A DNA stretch of 64,000 nucleotides from Candidatus Opimibacter iunctus (GCA_016716665.1 JADJVH010000015.1:1-64000), one strand, 5' to 3'. Positions 44,159-53,663 are shown, numbered from the stretch's first letter. Notes: generated by a model from the sequence alone, not told the origin. Numbers and translations: made by a program.

Positions 44159-44768
44159 GAGCGTTGGTGCGTATTATTTTGCTTGTATTGATGCCAGTCG
44201 GCTGCGGTATCGATATCCACCATTCTTCAAGCAGGCTAAAGGTCAATTTTTCCTTTCTGATTCTTTGGATGGTAGATTCCAGGACGGAAGGTGGCTCCAA
44301 GTGATCCCTTCAAAAAGTCCGGGTATACATTTTTACATCCGATCAGGTAGTAGCCACCGTCCCTGGCAGGGCCAAGAACAATGTCATTCTGGTCCAAAAG
44401 AGAAAACGCCTCATTCAGTATTGATGTGGATAGGGTGGGGCAGTCACTACCGATAAGTACTGCTTTAGGGTGATTTCTCAGCACCAGAGAAAAGGCATCT
44501 GCCATTTTCTTTCCGAGGTCTCCCGATGATTGTGGCAGATAAGTGTATGCAGGCTGTCTGGCTGGTAGCTCGGTAGTCCGCCTTCAAAAAAGAGGTAAAC
44601 AGGCTTTTCAGCATTTGCGGCGAGCTCAAGGGTGATGTCCATGAGTTGGAGATAAATCGCCAAAGCATGATCATCACCTTCTGTGGCAGCAATCCTGGTT
44701 TTGACTTTACCTGATACCGGCAGACGTAGAAAGATGATCAGCGCACTGTCAGCATGCCCATGCTGCAT
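44155..44768 (-). CDS. DUF2064 / TIGR04282 glycosyltransferase, frameshifted
   Basis: About 205 residues in three frames. The N-terminal part has the nucleotide-sugar-binding start (ALIIFLRLPVSGKVKTRIAATEGDDHAL). Then GSDCPTLSTSILNEAFSLLDQNDIVLGPARDGGYYLIGCK is the metal/donor-site signature, and a DIDTAADWHQY ending closes it. This GT-A family is linked in some bacteria to arsenosugar synthesis, but many members lack the other genes and none is seen here. The ATG overlaps the stop of the adaptor gene (TAATG), so it is translated after the RND adaptor. Confidence 0.65.
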
Positions 44769-46177
44769 TAATCCGTTTCTTCTTTCTTCTTGTCTTTATC
44801 CTTGTCGTCGTTCTTTTCTTTCTTTTCCAGGGCAAGTCCGTTTTTAAGCTTCCTGGATACGGTGGAATAAGGTCCGGTAATAACTTCCTGTCCGGCTTCC
44901 AGCCCGCTGAGGATCTGGATGTACTCATTGTCCTGGATACCTGTAGCCACTTTGATCATGCGGGCGGTATCGGCTTCATAGACAAAGACGACTTCGTCGA
45001 TATTGGCGTCTGCAGAAACAGAAGATTCACCTTCCACTACCGTTGTGGTGGTGTCTCCTTTTACCTTTTCCTTTTCCCTGGTGGTGACAGCCTGGATAGG
45101 GATAGCGATGATATCTCTTTCGGTATTCGTGTTGATATCGACGGTAGCTGACATACCCGGACGGAATGGCATTTTCTTGTCTGTACGCCCCAGATAGGAT
45201 TCAGGCAATATCCTGATCTTGACAATAAAATTAGTCACCTGGTCAGAGGTCAATGCCTGCGTTGCTCCTGTGTTGGCTGCAGAACTCGCCATCTCGGTCA
45301 CTATGCCTTTAAATTTTTCATTTAAGTAGGCATCCACTTCAATAGTGGCCGTATCACCCAGGGAGACGCGCAGGATATCATTTTCACTGACCTCCACTTG
45401 TACTTCCATACTGTTGAAATTGGCGATGCGCATCATTTCTGTACCGGTCATCTGGATCGTTCCGACTACGCGCTCACCTTGTTCAACATTAAGCTTGCTG
45501 ATGATACCTGCAGTAGGCGCAGTGATCGTTGTACGACTCAGGCTGGTCTTGATTTCCTTGAGGCTGGCTTCTGCACTGGCTACGTTAAATTCTGCTGATT
45601 TAGCGGATTGTTGTGATGCGCGGTATCCTGCTTCTGCGGAACGGAGATTGGCTTCTAGCTGCAGCAGGTTGGATTCGGAGTTTTCAAAATCCTGGGCGGA
45701 GATCACGCCATCAGCCTTGAGTTTCTTGTTGCGTTCGTGGATGCGCCTTGTGTTTTCGAGTTGTGCTTTGATTTGCTCGATCTGGGCGGTGGAAGTTTCG
45801 ATCGCTGACTTTGACCTGGCCACTTCTGATTTTGATCCGCTTACACTTGCATTGGCGCGTTCCACAGCGCTGACATAGGCTTCAGGATCTATTTTGGCCA
45901 GGACCTGTCCTGCCTTTACGGAGTCACCTTCTTCGACATACAGTTCGACGATTTCGCCGCTGACATCTGAGCTGATTTTGACTTCTCTTTCGGGAAATAT
46001 CTTACCGGAAGCAGAGACAATTTCCCGGATTTCTCTCAGGGCTACCTTTTCCGTTTCCACGGACTCGCCCTTTGGTTTTTTTCTTGCTTTTATAGTTGCA
46101 ACCACCATGAGGAGCACCAGTAATCCTGCTAATGTCCATATGATCCATTTACTGGATTTTTTTTTGGGTTTTGTCAT
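44768..46177 (-). CDS. RND-type efflux periplasmic adaptor (HlyD/MacA)
   Basis: A protein of 469 residues with an N-terminal membrane anchor (WIIWTLAGLLVLLMVVATIKA), lipoyl halves (VSGEIVELYVEEGDSVKAGQVLAKID; ITAPTAGIISKLNVEQGERVVGT), and a long coiled coil (residues 90-200). A beta-barrel (VSENDILRVSLGDTATIEVDAYLNEKFKG) and a Lys/Glu/Asp-rich tail (about 20 residues) follow. TolC is encoded 48 bp upstream in the same direction, but no RND pump or ABC permease is next to it, so the inner-membrane partner must be elsewhere. Confidence 0.88.
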   Translation of the reverse strand: MTKPKKKSSKWIIWTLAGLLVLLMVVATIKARKKPKGESVETEKVALREIREIVSASGKIFPEREVKISSDVSGEIVELYVEEGDSVKAGQVLAKIDPEAYVSAVERANASVSGSKSEVARSKSAIETSTAQIEQIKAQLENTRRIHERNKKLKADGVISAQDFENSESNLLQLEANLRSAEAGYRASQQSAKSAEFNVASAEASLKEIKTSLSRTTITAPTAGIISKLNVEQGERVVGTIQMTGTEMMRIANFNSMEVQVEVSENDILRVSLGDTATIEVDAYLNEKFKGIVTEMASSAANTGATQALTSDQVTNFIVKIRILPESYLGRTDKKMPFRPGMSATVDINTNTERDIIAIPIQAVTTREKEKVKGDTTTTVVEGESSVSADANIDEVVFVYEADTARMIKVATGIQDNEYIQILSGLEAGQEVITGPYSTVSRKLKNGLALEKKEKNDDKDKDKKKEETD

Positions 46178-46225
46178 AACACCTATTGATTGTTGTTGAT
46201 GAGTTTATTCGCTTGTTTGGTCTGG

Positions 46226-47655
46226 TTAGTCGAGACGTATGCCCCGGCCCATATAATATTCAATCACCTTAATCTGGAAGTAATAATCATACCTGGCGAT
46301 CAGGAGATTGCTTTCGGCGGTATCACTGCGGCTGCGGGCGCTGAGGTATTCAAAATTGTTCAACGCGCCGAGGGCAGCTTTCCGGTCGGCGTTTTCGAGG
46401 GCAATCCTGGCAGCGCGGGATGCGGCCTCTGCCCCTTCCAGTGATTTGCGTGCTGCGCGTGCGGAGGTCAGGGCATTCTGAATATTGGTTTTTAGCGTTT
46501 GCTTGAGTTTTTCGGTTTCGATGTCAGCGTTGATCACACTGATCTTTGCCTTTTCTACATTTCCTTTAAAGGCGTAGTTGTTGAGGATCGGAATAGAAAG
46601 AGTTGCGCCCCATCCATAACCAATATTCTGGTCTAGTTGGTTGCCATAGGATACAGGGTCATAGCCGGTTGGCGTATAGCTGTCCACTTCAAAGAGGGCA
46701 GGGTCGCCGTTGATGTAGATACCTGGTTGTGTAACGCGGTCTACAGTATATCCGTTGGGCACCTTTGCAAATTAGACCAGTTAGTTCCCAGGTTTCCTCC
46801 CAGATTGAGACTCGGAATACGCTGGCTTTGTGCTATACCAATACTCAGTTCACTTGCCTGCTGACGGAGTTCGGCGGCATGGATTTGAGGCTGGTTGCTT
46901 AGGGCTGTGGCATATACAGTCTCGAAAGGGGTCTCTTCTATGGCCTGGGCTGTATCGACACTGAGTGTTGGCTTATCGATGACAAGGGGATAGCTGGCCT
47001 CCATATACATCAGCTGTTTCAGTACCAGGAGGTTGTTTTCAATCGAATTTTGCGCAGTGATCAATGCTTGTTCATCTGTGGCCAGTTGGGACAGAATATC
47101 ATACCGGTCATTTTCAGGTTTCGTTCCGGCCTGGATCATCCTGTCCAGATTTTGCAACTGGTCCTTGGTGAGTTTTACACGATTTTCGGCGATGTCTGCA
47201 TTTTTGTAGGCAAAGAGAATATTCAGGTAAGAAAGGGCCACATTGAGGGAGAGATCCTCGCGGGCTTGTTGGATATCCTTTTCTGCAGCGGCGACATAGA
47301 TATCATTTTGTTTGACTGATTTGTTGATGCGACCGCCATTGTAAAGTGTGAGGCCAGTCCCTATCCCGATACTTTGGTAGAGTGAGTTTTCGGTTTCGAA
47401 ATCATTGGTGGCGGGATTGACTACGCGACCGACGGTAAAACCAAAGTCTGAACTCATATTGAGGCTGGGGATACGTTCACGGCGGAGTTGCTTGCCGCTG
47501 ATATCATAGCCTTGTTTGTTGAGTTCGATCTGATCGATGGTGAGGTTTTTATCCAGGGCCTCCCTGATGCATCGTTCAAGGTCCCATGTCTCCTGGGCAT
47601 GTGCGCTGAGGTTCAGGAGGGTAAAGCAGAGAACAGAAACAAAAAATTTATTCAT
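46226..47655 (-). CDS. TolC-family outer-membrane efflux channel, one frameshift
   Basis: About 476 residues. A signal peptide (FFVSVLCFTLLNLSAHAQ) precedes two TolC-type repeats (TWDLERCIREALDKNLTIDQIELNKQGY; GWGATLSIPILNNYAFKGNVEKAKISVINADIETEKLKQTLKTNIQNALTSARAA). The frame is lost near 46750, between GTNWSNLQ and PNGYTVDRV. The ATG at 47655 gives the signal peptide. The open frame starts at 47763, which lies four bases after a TAACTTTG -7 element (47775-47768), so the transcript has either a 100-nt leader or a rare extended form. It forms an operon with the adaptor. Confidence 0.88.
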
Positions 47656-47767
47656 TACACCTGGGTTTGAAGGGACGATATTAAGGGAAGAGCAGCGATC
47701 CGGCAGGCTTTTTTCTATTAAGGCGCTTAAATAACGGATCAATAGGCTACGAACAGCTTCCATGGTA

Positions 47768-47775
47768 CAAAGTTA
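47768..47775 (-). promoter_or_regulatory. -7 promoter element TAACTTTG upstream of tolC
   Basis: An exact TAnnTTTG match on the minus strand, about 110 bp before the probable tolC start at 47655. It lies in the short gap before the plug-protein gene ends at 47814. Confidence 0.4.
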
Positions 47776-47813
47776 TAGAAGAGTGGGGTAGGAAATGCCT
47801 AAACCAGTGGATT

Positions 47814-49145
47814 TCAATAATAGGTATCGAAGGTGATGACCCCGACAAGCCGGTCATACTGGCCGCCGATGGGCCTGAAGTAAGTGAGGAGGGTATATTG
47901 GTTTTCGGTGGCGTACCAGTTGCCCTCCAGGAAGGCGAAATCCGGGTTTCCGAGCGGGTCGGAGACGGCAAAGCCGTAGTTATAATACCCTTGTTTAAGA
48001 AATAGTCTGCCCACATATCCGCCTACGCGGTCATCGTAGGTAAGGCGGTTTTCGGGGAGCATTTTCCAGTCGGTCAGTCCGCCGACTACATATACCGGGG
48101 TTTCGAGGTTATCCGGCATCTTGAGTGTGACGATGACTTCGCTGTAATCGGTGTGGAGGATTTGTTCGCGATAATTGAACCGGGCCACCAGGTTTAGGGT
48201 AGATGCCAGCGAGTCAGGGGGGATTATTTTGTGGGTATAGTCTCTGTTGTATGGGACAAACATACCATTCAGATCCCTGCGCCAGAGGTAGGATTGGCGG
48301 GCACGAGGTTCGGCAGGTCTCAGGATAGTACTGAATCCCTCCTTGTATTCTTCGATGTCCAGGACGTCTTCTGATCGGTATATCATGCTGCTGATGTCCA
48401 TATTGCGGAATTCCTTGCCGCCTTCGAAGACGATTTTGCCCTGGTAGTTGTAGTCGAGATATGTGCCTGTCACCATACGTGGAGGGATGTCTTGAATGGC
48501 GGTAGCCCAGCGGCCGTTTTGGATCAATGTTGGAAAGAATTCAGCGCGTGGATTATTGCAGTTGAGATCTTTGGTATCTATACCAAAGTCAATTTCCTGG
48601 TGGGTGTCATCCAGTGCAACGACTGCGGGGCGGACTACATTGGTGCTGATCTTGACTTTGTCCTCGGTGACCATAAACCTGCGGGTGAGGACGGGGTCGT
48701 CTTCGTAGCCGGATTCATAGACGACAAGGAGGTAGTTACCGGATATAGACCATTTGACTTCGTCATTGGGGATGGTGAGGAAATAATAGAGATAGTCCTG
48801 GTAGGTGCCGGATGAGATTTCGTAATCGCGTATCTCGCCTTCGCGGAATCCGTTGAGATAATCAAACTGGCTTAGTTCCTGGGTCGGTTGCCAGTGTCTG
48901 TCGCAATGGATGACGGTGTAATAATAGCGTGTGCCTCTGCCGTCCAGTTCGTCGAAGGATAGTTCGAGTGCATCCATCTGTCCCAGGGCGGCGACGGGTT
49001 GGGTGAGGGCGAGGCCGTTGACGTGTAGTCGTACGGATTTGATATAGTCGCGGTAGACGGCGTCTTCATAGGAGTCCAGGCGGGGTTGGGCGTGGACGGT
49101 GGAGATAATAAAGAGGAAGAAGAGTAGCAACAGCCTGTACTTCAA
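47814..49145 (-). CDS. Type IX secretion system plug protein
   Basis: A protein of about 443 residues with a signal peptide (LLLLFFLFIISTVHAQ) and the DUF5103 family core (VRLHVNGLALTQPVAALGQMDALELSFDELDGRGTRYYYTVIHCD). It ends in a second beta domain (VYVVGGLTDWKMLPENRLTYDDRVGGYVGRLFLKQGYYNYGFAV). The family includes the plug that closes the SprA translocon of type IX secretion. The presence of this gene supports a Bacteroidota host with T9SS. The open frame starts at 49268, but the signal peptide begins near residue 42, at a TTG at 49145; the start is uncertain. Confidence 0.8.
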   Translation of the reverse strand: MKYRLLLLFFLFIISTVHAQPRLDSYEDAVYRDYIKSVRLHVNGLALTQPVAALGQMDALELSFDELDGRGTRYYYTVIHCDRHWQPTQELSQFDYLNGFREGEIRDYEISSGTYQDYLYYFLTIPNDEVKWSISGNYLLVVYESGYEDDPVLTRRFMVTEDKVKISTNVVRPAVVALDDTHQEIDFGIDTKDLNCNNPRAEFFPTLIQNGRWATAIQDIPPRMVTGTYLDYNYQGKIVFEGGKEFRNMDISSMIYRSEDVLDIEEYKEGFSTILRPAEPRARQSYLWRRDLNGMFVPYNRDYTHKIIPPDSLASTLNLVARFNYREQILHTDYSEVIVTLKMPDNLETPVYVVGGLTDWKMLPENRLTYDDRVGGYVGRLFLKQGYYNYGFAVSDPLGNPDFAFLEGNWYATENQYTLLTYFRPIGGQYDRLVGVITFDTYY

Positions 49146-49251
49146 GGTTGGATGATTTTTCTTTGAGGAAAGATGATGTAATAACGTTAGAAATGGGAGA
49201 ATCGTTATCGGGTAAGAAAGGAGGCTAAAAGAGGACCATGAATGGCTAAAA

Positions 49252-49289
49252 AAGACAGTGTGGCACACCTAGGTGTGCCACACTGTCTT
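49252..49289. repeat. 38-nt perfect palindrome next to the RAYT gene
   Basis: AAGACAGTGTGGCACACC joined at CCTAGG to its exact reverse complement. The two 19-nt arms match at every position, with no spacer. It is much too perfect for a chance hairpin. It lies about 95 bp past the transposase stop, just outside the plug-protein gene, and is the best candidate for a REP-type target of that transposase. Confidence 0.65.
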
Positions 49290-49383
49290 AAGTATTTGAT
49301 AGTCTGTTTGTTATAAGCACATTTAACTAAATTTCAAATTCAATTTTTTTATATATGTAATCACCTGGTATTTAAATATTTGA

Positions 49384-50013
49384 TCATTTGAAGATTTTCT
49401 TTAGAATTTCTGTTGGTATTTCAATTTTACTGAGATTGAACATATCATTTCTTTCAAGGGACAGCAGTTGTTTGCTGAGTTTTAAATTGCAGATGGGTTC
49501 GCCTGAGCTGAGGCCTGCATATTCACGATAGGAAGAAAACTCCCAATCTTCAGGGGAAGAAACAAGGCCTGCAGTAACCGGATTGTTGTGGATATAGGTA
49601 AAACATGATAATGAATAATCAAATGAATACAATTCATCTGAGGTTTTCTTCCATTTGGTATTTTGACGAAAAAGTGAGCCACTCCGTGTATACTTTCTAT
49701 TGATTGCTTTGGCATAGCTGCTCAACAAGAGTTGAAGGCCTTTGGAGAACATAGTCATCTTCGGTCTCGGAATTACTGGTTTGTTGGTTAGTACATGTGT
49801 ACGCCGATAGAGCCTACCTGATTTTTTAGAAGCATGGATCAGAAAATGAAAATGATTTGGCATAAGGCAATATGCCAGGATATCACAGTTAGGTGCCAGG
49901 TATTGCTTGACCTTGGCCAGGAAATAATAATAGTTCTCTTTATCATAAAAGAGACGCTGACGATTGTTACCACGGTTATAGACATGGTAAATCTCTCCGG
50001 ATTTGAGTTTCAT
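49384..50013 (-). CDS. REP-associated tyrosine transposase (Y1, RAYT type)
   Basis: A single-strand transposase-like HUH nuclease of about 209 residues. The N-terminus KSGEIYHVYNRGNNRQRLFYD, the HUH motif PNHFHFLIH near residue 55, and the catalytic tyrosine in LLSSYAKAINRKYTRSGSLFRQ are family features, as is YIHNNPVTAGLV. RAYTs act on REP palindromes and are usually single-copy, domesticated elements. The ATG at 50013 is preferred to the frame start at 50100; TATTTTTG (50071-50064) is a likely -7 element. A perfect palindrome lies downstream. Confidence 0.85.
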   Translation of the reverse strand: MKLKSGEIYHVYNRGNNRQRLFYDKENYYYFLAKVKQYLAPNCDILAYCLMPNHFHFLIHASKKSGRLYRRTHVLTNKPVIPRPKMTMFSKGLQLLLSSYAKAINRKYTRSGSLFRQNTKWKKTSDELYSFDYSLSCFTYIHNNPVTAGLVSSPEDWEFSSYREYAGLSSGEPICNLKLSKQLLSLERNDMFNLSKIEIPTEILKKIFK

Positions 50014-50077
50014 ACTGGTGAAGTATTGATTACAGAATGTCAAGGTGACCCCGAAGGTCATTTCAAAAATAGGGGAA

Positions 50078-50704
50078 TCAGGAACATGTTTTCCTTGCAC
50101 TCACATATTTATTTCCCTTGACAAAAAAGCGCCAGGGCCAGAGGGCAGCATCACCGGCACTTTCTACTCCGATCCTTGGGCCAGAACAGATATCGTGATC
50201 AGGAAAGTGAATGCCGCGATCTTCGATCCAGACTGGGGAGACGGTTGAATTCAATGAGGTTCCGCTCAACACACTAGTCAACCCCAACGCGAGGCTCAAT
50301 GCTCCCGGTCCTTTAGTCATTCGTGCATCGCTGTTTCTCATTCCTCTTCTCAACGCCATGACTTCAATGCCATCTGCTGGCTCGAGGGCCCGAATCAGCA
50401 CAGCATGGGCATTGTCTTTTGGTCCTGTCACCACATTCATCAGGTGGTGCATGCCATAACAGATGTAGATGTAGGCGACACCACCGGATTCATACATCAC
50501 TTCTGTTCTGGGAGTGCGCCTGTTGTTGTAGGCATGACATGCCCTGTCATCTGGTCCACGATAGGCTTCGGTTTCAATGATGATACCGCTGCAATAATGA
50601 CCATCTATTTCTGTGACCAGAAATTTTCCGAGCAGATCTTTTGCAAGTTGGGTGACCTCTGTCGACTGATAGTACGATCGAGGTAATCGCTTTCCTGCAG
50701 GCAT
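50078..50704 (-). CDS. 3-methyladenine DNA glycosylase (AAG/MPG type)
   Basis: A DNA repair enzyme of 208 residues removing alkylated purines by base excision. The family start LAKDLLGKFLV, the catalytic ETEAYRGPDDRACHA (Glu and the CHA), the IYICYGMHHLMNVV segment and the GPGALSLALGL end are visible. It begins two bases before the guaB stop, so the two are co-transcribed, an arrangement I cannot explain functionally. Confidence 0.92.
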   Translation of the reverse strand: MPAGKRLPRSYYQSTEVTQLAKDLLGKFLVTEIDGHYCSGIIIETEAYRGPDDRACHAYNNRRTPRTEVMYESGGVAYIYICYGMHHLMNVVTGPKDNAHAVLIRALEPADGIEVMALRRGMRNSDARMTKGPGALSLALGLTSVLSGTSLNSTVSPVWIEDRGIHFPDHDICSGPRIGVESAGDAALWPWRFFVKGNKYVSARKTCS

Positions 50705-50706
50705 GT

Positions 50707-52188
50707 TTATTTCCTCGAATAATTCGGGGATTCCTTAGTGATGGTGATGTCATGCGGATGACTCTCGCTGATCCCTGCAGGAGTGATCTTGACAAAGGAG
50801 GCTTCCTGCAGTGCTTCAATGTTTTTGGCGCCGCAATACCCCATCCCAGCCCTCAGGCCTCCGGTATATTGCTGCATCACCTCGTGAAGTGTTCCTTTGT
50901 ATGGTACCCTTCCTTCAATTCCTTCGGGCACTAGTTTTTTGATATCATCTTCTACATCCTGGAAATACCTGTCTTTGGATCCGAGGGCCATTGAGCCTAA
51001 TGATCCCATACCGCGATACACTTTAAATTTTCGTCCATCAAGGATAATCGTTTCCCCAGGGGATTCTTCACAGCCGGCAAACAGTGATCCTGCCATGACC
51101 GTGTGTGCTCCTGCAGCGAGTGCTTTCGCAATATCTCCTGTGTATCTGATACCTCCGTCAGCGATGATAGGCACACCTGTTCCTTTCAAAGCGTATGCTG
51201 CTCCATAGATGGCACTGAGTTGGGGTACGCCCACGCCGGCGACTATTCTGGTGGTACAGATACTACCGGGACCAACACCAACTTTCACGCCGTCAACACC
51301 TGCATCGACAAGCGCCTTTGCTCCGGCACCGGTAGCAACATTGCCGCCAATGATTTCAGCGTGAGGATAGTTTTTCCTGATCTCACGGATCATTCGCAAT
51401 ACACCTTCTGAATGTCCATGTGCAGTATCTACTACCAGCACATCCACGTCCACAGCAATAAGCGCACTGACCCTATCCATAGTGTCAGCAGCAATGCCTA
51501 CTCCAGCACCAACACGCAATCTTCCGCGCTCATCCTTGCTGCTATTAGGGTAGGCTTCCAGTTTCATCAAGTCCTTATAGGTGATGAGGCCAGTCAGCTT
51601 GTTGTTGGCATCAACTACAGGTAGCTTTTCAATCTTATGTTTCTGGAGTATCTTTTTTGCCTGTTCCAATGTAGTGCCCATTGGGGCAGTGATGAGTGGG
51701 GCCTTGGTCATCAGTTCTGACACCGGACGATCATTGCGAGCCTCAAATCTTAAATCACGGTTGGTCAGAATACCGACCAGTATACCATTGGGATCTGTGA
51801 TTGGAATACCTCCGATTTTGTATTGACGCATCAAGACCTGAGCTTCACCTACAGTTGCTTGTGGCAATAAAGTCACGGGATCCTGGATCATTCCGCTTTC
51901 CGAGCGCTTGACCGACCTCACCTGATCAGCCTGGCTGCTGATGGTCATGTTTTTGTGGATAATCCCTATACCCCCTTCCCGGGCGATAGCTATGGCCGTT
52001 TCCTTTTCAGTGACAGTGTCCATGGCAGCAGAGACCATGGGGACATTGATACGGATGTTACGGCTGAATTGAGAGGAGATGTCGGCTTCCCTGGGTAATA
52101 CATCGGAATAACCGGGAACGAGTAAAACATCATCGAAGGTAAGCGCATCAGCAAATAGCTCATGCTTGCTTTTAAGATTGAATTCCAT
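50707..52188 (-). CDS. guaB: IMP dehydrogenase
   Basis: Converts IMP to XMP with NAD+, the committed step of GMP synthesis. The TIM-barrel start ALTFDDVLLVPGYSDVLPREADISS, two CBS domains (about 100-215), the active-site loop GVGPGSICTTRIVAGVGVPQ with the catalytic Cys, and the flap-region YRGMGSLGSM are visible. It is 493 residues from the ATG at 52188. A -7 element TATCTTTG ends three bases before that ATG, so the message is probably leaderless. Confidence 0.95.
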   Translation of the reverse strand: MEFNLKSKHELFADALTFDDVLLVPGYSDVLPREADISSQFSRNIRINVPMVSAAMDTVTEKETAIAIAREGGIGIIHKNMTISSQADQVRSVKRSESGMIQDPVTLLPQATVGEAQVLMRQYKIGGIPITDPNGILVGILTNRDLRFEARNDRPVSELMTKAPLITAPMGTTLEQAKKILQKHKIEKLPVVDANNKLTGLITYKDLMKLEAYPNSSKDERGRLRVGAGVGIAADTMDRVSALIAVDVDVLVVDTAHGHSEGVLRMIREIRKNYPHAEIIGGNVATGAGAKALVDAGVDGVKVGVGPGSICTTRIVAGVGVPQLSAIYGAAYALKGTGVPIIADGGIRYTGDIAKALAAGAHTVMAGSLFAGCEESPGETIILDGRKFKVYRGMGSLGSMALGSKDRYFQDVEDDIKKLVPEGIEGRVPYKGTLHEVMQQYTGGLRAGMGYCGAKNIEALQEASFVKITPAGISESHPHDITITKESPNYSRK

Positions 52189-52191
52189 GCG

Positions 52192-52199
52192 CAAAGATA
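52192..52199 (-). promoter_or_regulatory. -7 promoter element TATCTTTG of guaB
   Basis: An exact TAnnTTTG match on the minus strand, separated from the guaB ATG by only three bases (CGC). Transcription would start at, or a few bases into, the start codon, so the guaB message would have no leader. Confidence 0.55.
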
Positions 52200-52316
52200 A
52201 CCACAGATTTCACAGATTACCCAGATTCTGCATTTTTTAGCACGAACGGTGAATAAGGACTTATGAATCTGTTCGGACATAAAGGCCGAAATAATTACTT
52301 ATTACCTTCGCCCTCG

Positions 52317-52769
52317 ATGAAGATATATGGGGATGAATATTTCATGAAGCTAGCTATCCAGGAGGCTCAGAAAGCTGCTCAAAGCGGGGAGGTACCGGTA
52401 GGAGCTGTGATAGCTGCGGGCGACCAGTTGTTGGCCAGATGCCACAATAGCACGGAGATGTTGCTTGATGTCACTGCCCATGCAGAGATCCTGGCTATTA
52501 CGGCTGCTGCACAATATCTCGGGAGTAAATACCTCATGGAATGCACACTTTATGTTACACTCGAACCTTGTGTAATGTGTGCAGGAGCCTTGCGGTGGGC
52601 ACAGATTGGCAGGGTAGTATATGCCACACCCGATGACAAAGCCGGATTTATGCGATATGGAAAGGAGTTGTTGCATCCGCGCACACAACTGGAAATGGGG
52701 ATCATGATGGAGGAAAGCGCGCATTTGCTGAAATCCTTCTTTGCGGCTCGCCGAAAGCCTGAACTTTGA
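52317..52769 (+). CDS. tadA: tRNA adenosine(34) deaminase
   Basis: Deaminates A34 to inosine in tRNA-Arg(ACG). The cytidine-deaminase-fold zinc site is HAEILAI with PCVMC (LEPCVMCAGALRWAQIGRVVY), preceded by GEVPVGAVI. The length of 150 residues is normal. The open frame begins at 52263, but the ATG at 52317 starts where homology begins (MKIYGDEYFMKLAIQEAQKAA). A TACCTTCG element (one mismatch to the -7 consensus) ends six bases before it. It is transcribed divergently from guaB. Confidence 0.92.
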   Translation: MKIYGDEYFMKLAIQEAQKAAQSGEVPVGAVIAAGDQLLARCHNSTEMLLDVTAHAEILAITAAAQYLGSKYLMECTLYVTLEPCVMCAGALRWAQIGRVVYATPDDKAGFMRYGKELLHPRTQLEMGIMMEESAHLLKSFFAARRKPEL

Positions 52770-53111
52770 CTGCTATTCAGCAAGGAAGAATGGGCGGATA
52801 ACTGGGGGCATAAAAAATCTAATATTATTTTATAGTTTATTGTATGTGAGTCTAATACACATTAATGTTATATTTAATAATGACGTATATTTAAAACATA
52901 CTTTTTTTACTTCCCAGCCTGTTTTTTTAGTCTTTCTTCCACAGAACCCACCCCTCCCGAACCTCATCATAAATCCCCATTTCCCAACAAAATCTTCTTA
53001 ACAAATATTTAGTGCCTCATTTAAATCGAGGTTAAACCTGTCCCAGTCATTACATCTGGCCTTGGATTCCCCCTACTTTAGTCTCAGATATTTAACCAAA
53101 CCCAAAGTCTC
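52770..53111. other. AT-rich non-coding gap
   Basis: 342 bp with no gene. It is AT-rich from 52818 to 52905 (with a T7 run at 52903-52909) and pyrimidine-rich around 52915-52985. The last 60 bp hold the presumed promoter of the next lipoprotein gene (TACTTTAG-like), but no clean match to the -7 consensus. No repeat or tRNA recognised. Confidence 0.5.
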
Positions 53112-53654
53112 ATGAAAATGCACCGACTCTCCTTCCTTTTTGCATTAAGCCTGTTGGCTTCCTGCTCGCCCTCTTACACCTACTTTACCCAGGGACTCTA
53201 CGAACAGGAAAAATGGTCAAAGGATGATATCATGCGTATCCAGTTTTATGTTTCAAAAGATATCGTGCTCACCAGGACGATCACGGCTGCAGAGACTTCT
53301 ATTGCCGGAGGAACGATCAAGGTCAAGAATGGTGAGCGCATCGAACAGGTCGTCATTAAATACGGCACCCCGGGTGTCCTCGTACTCATGCCCCGCGAAG
53401 ACCGATTTGCCATAAGTTTTGATGAAGCAGATAATGAGGCTTACCTGATGTTTGGCCCAAATCCGAAGTATGGCGACCGGTACGCTTTGCTGGCCCAGGA
53501 ATGGGATCATGACTATGGTCAGGTCCATTACAGGGATAAAATCTACACCGTGGATGCGCAGAGTGCTTTTGCAAGCCTGATGGTTGACCTGAGAAAAGAA
53601 GGTGAGCGTAAATATGAAACCCGGAATCTCCCTGGCCGCACTGTAAAGGAATGA
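53112..53654 (+). CDS. Hypothetical lipoprotein
   Basis: A protein of 180 residues with a lipobox (LLASC). The mature part is beta-rich (FYVSKDIVLTRTITAAETSIAGGTIKVKNGERIEQVVIKYGTPGVLVLMPREDRFAISFDE). The type recurs in Bacteroidota genomes, but I know of no function. It is a single gene, converging with pcm, with the stops 10 bp apart. No frame break seen. Confidence 0.65.
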   Translation: MKMHRLSFLFALSLLASCSPSYTYFTQGLYEQEKWSKDDIMRIQFYVSKDIVLTRTITAAETSIAGGTIKVKNGERIEQVVIKYGTPGVLVLMPREDRFAISFDEADNEAYLMFGPNPKYGDRYALLAQEWDHDYGQVHYRDKIYTVDAQSAFASLMVDLRKEGERKYETRNLPGRTVKE

Positions 53655-53663
53655 GAACTTTGC

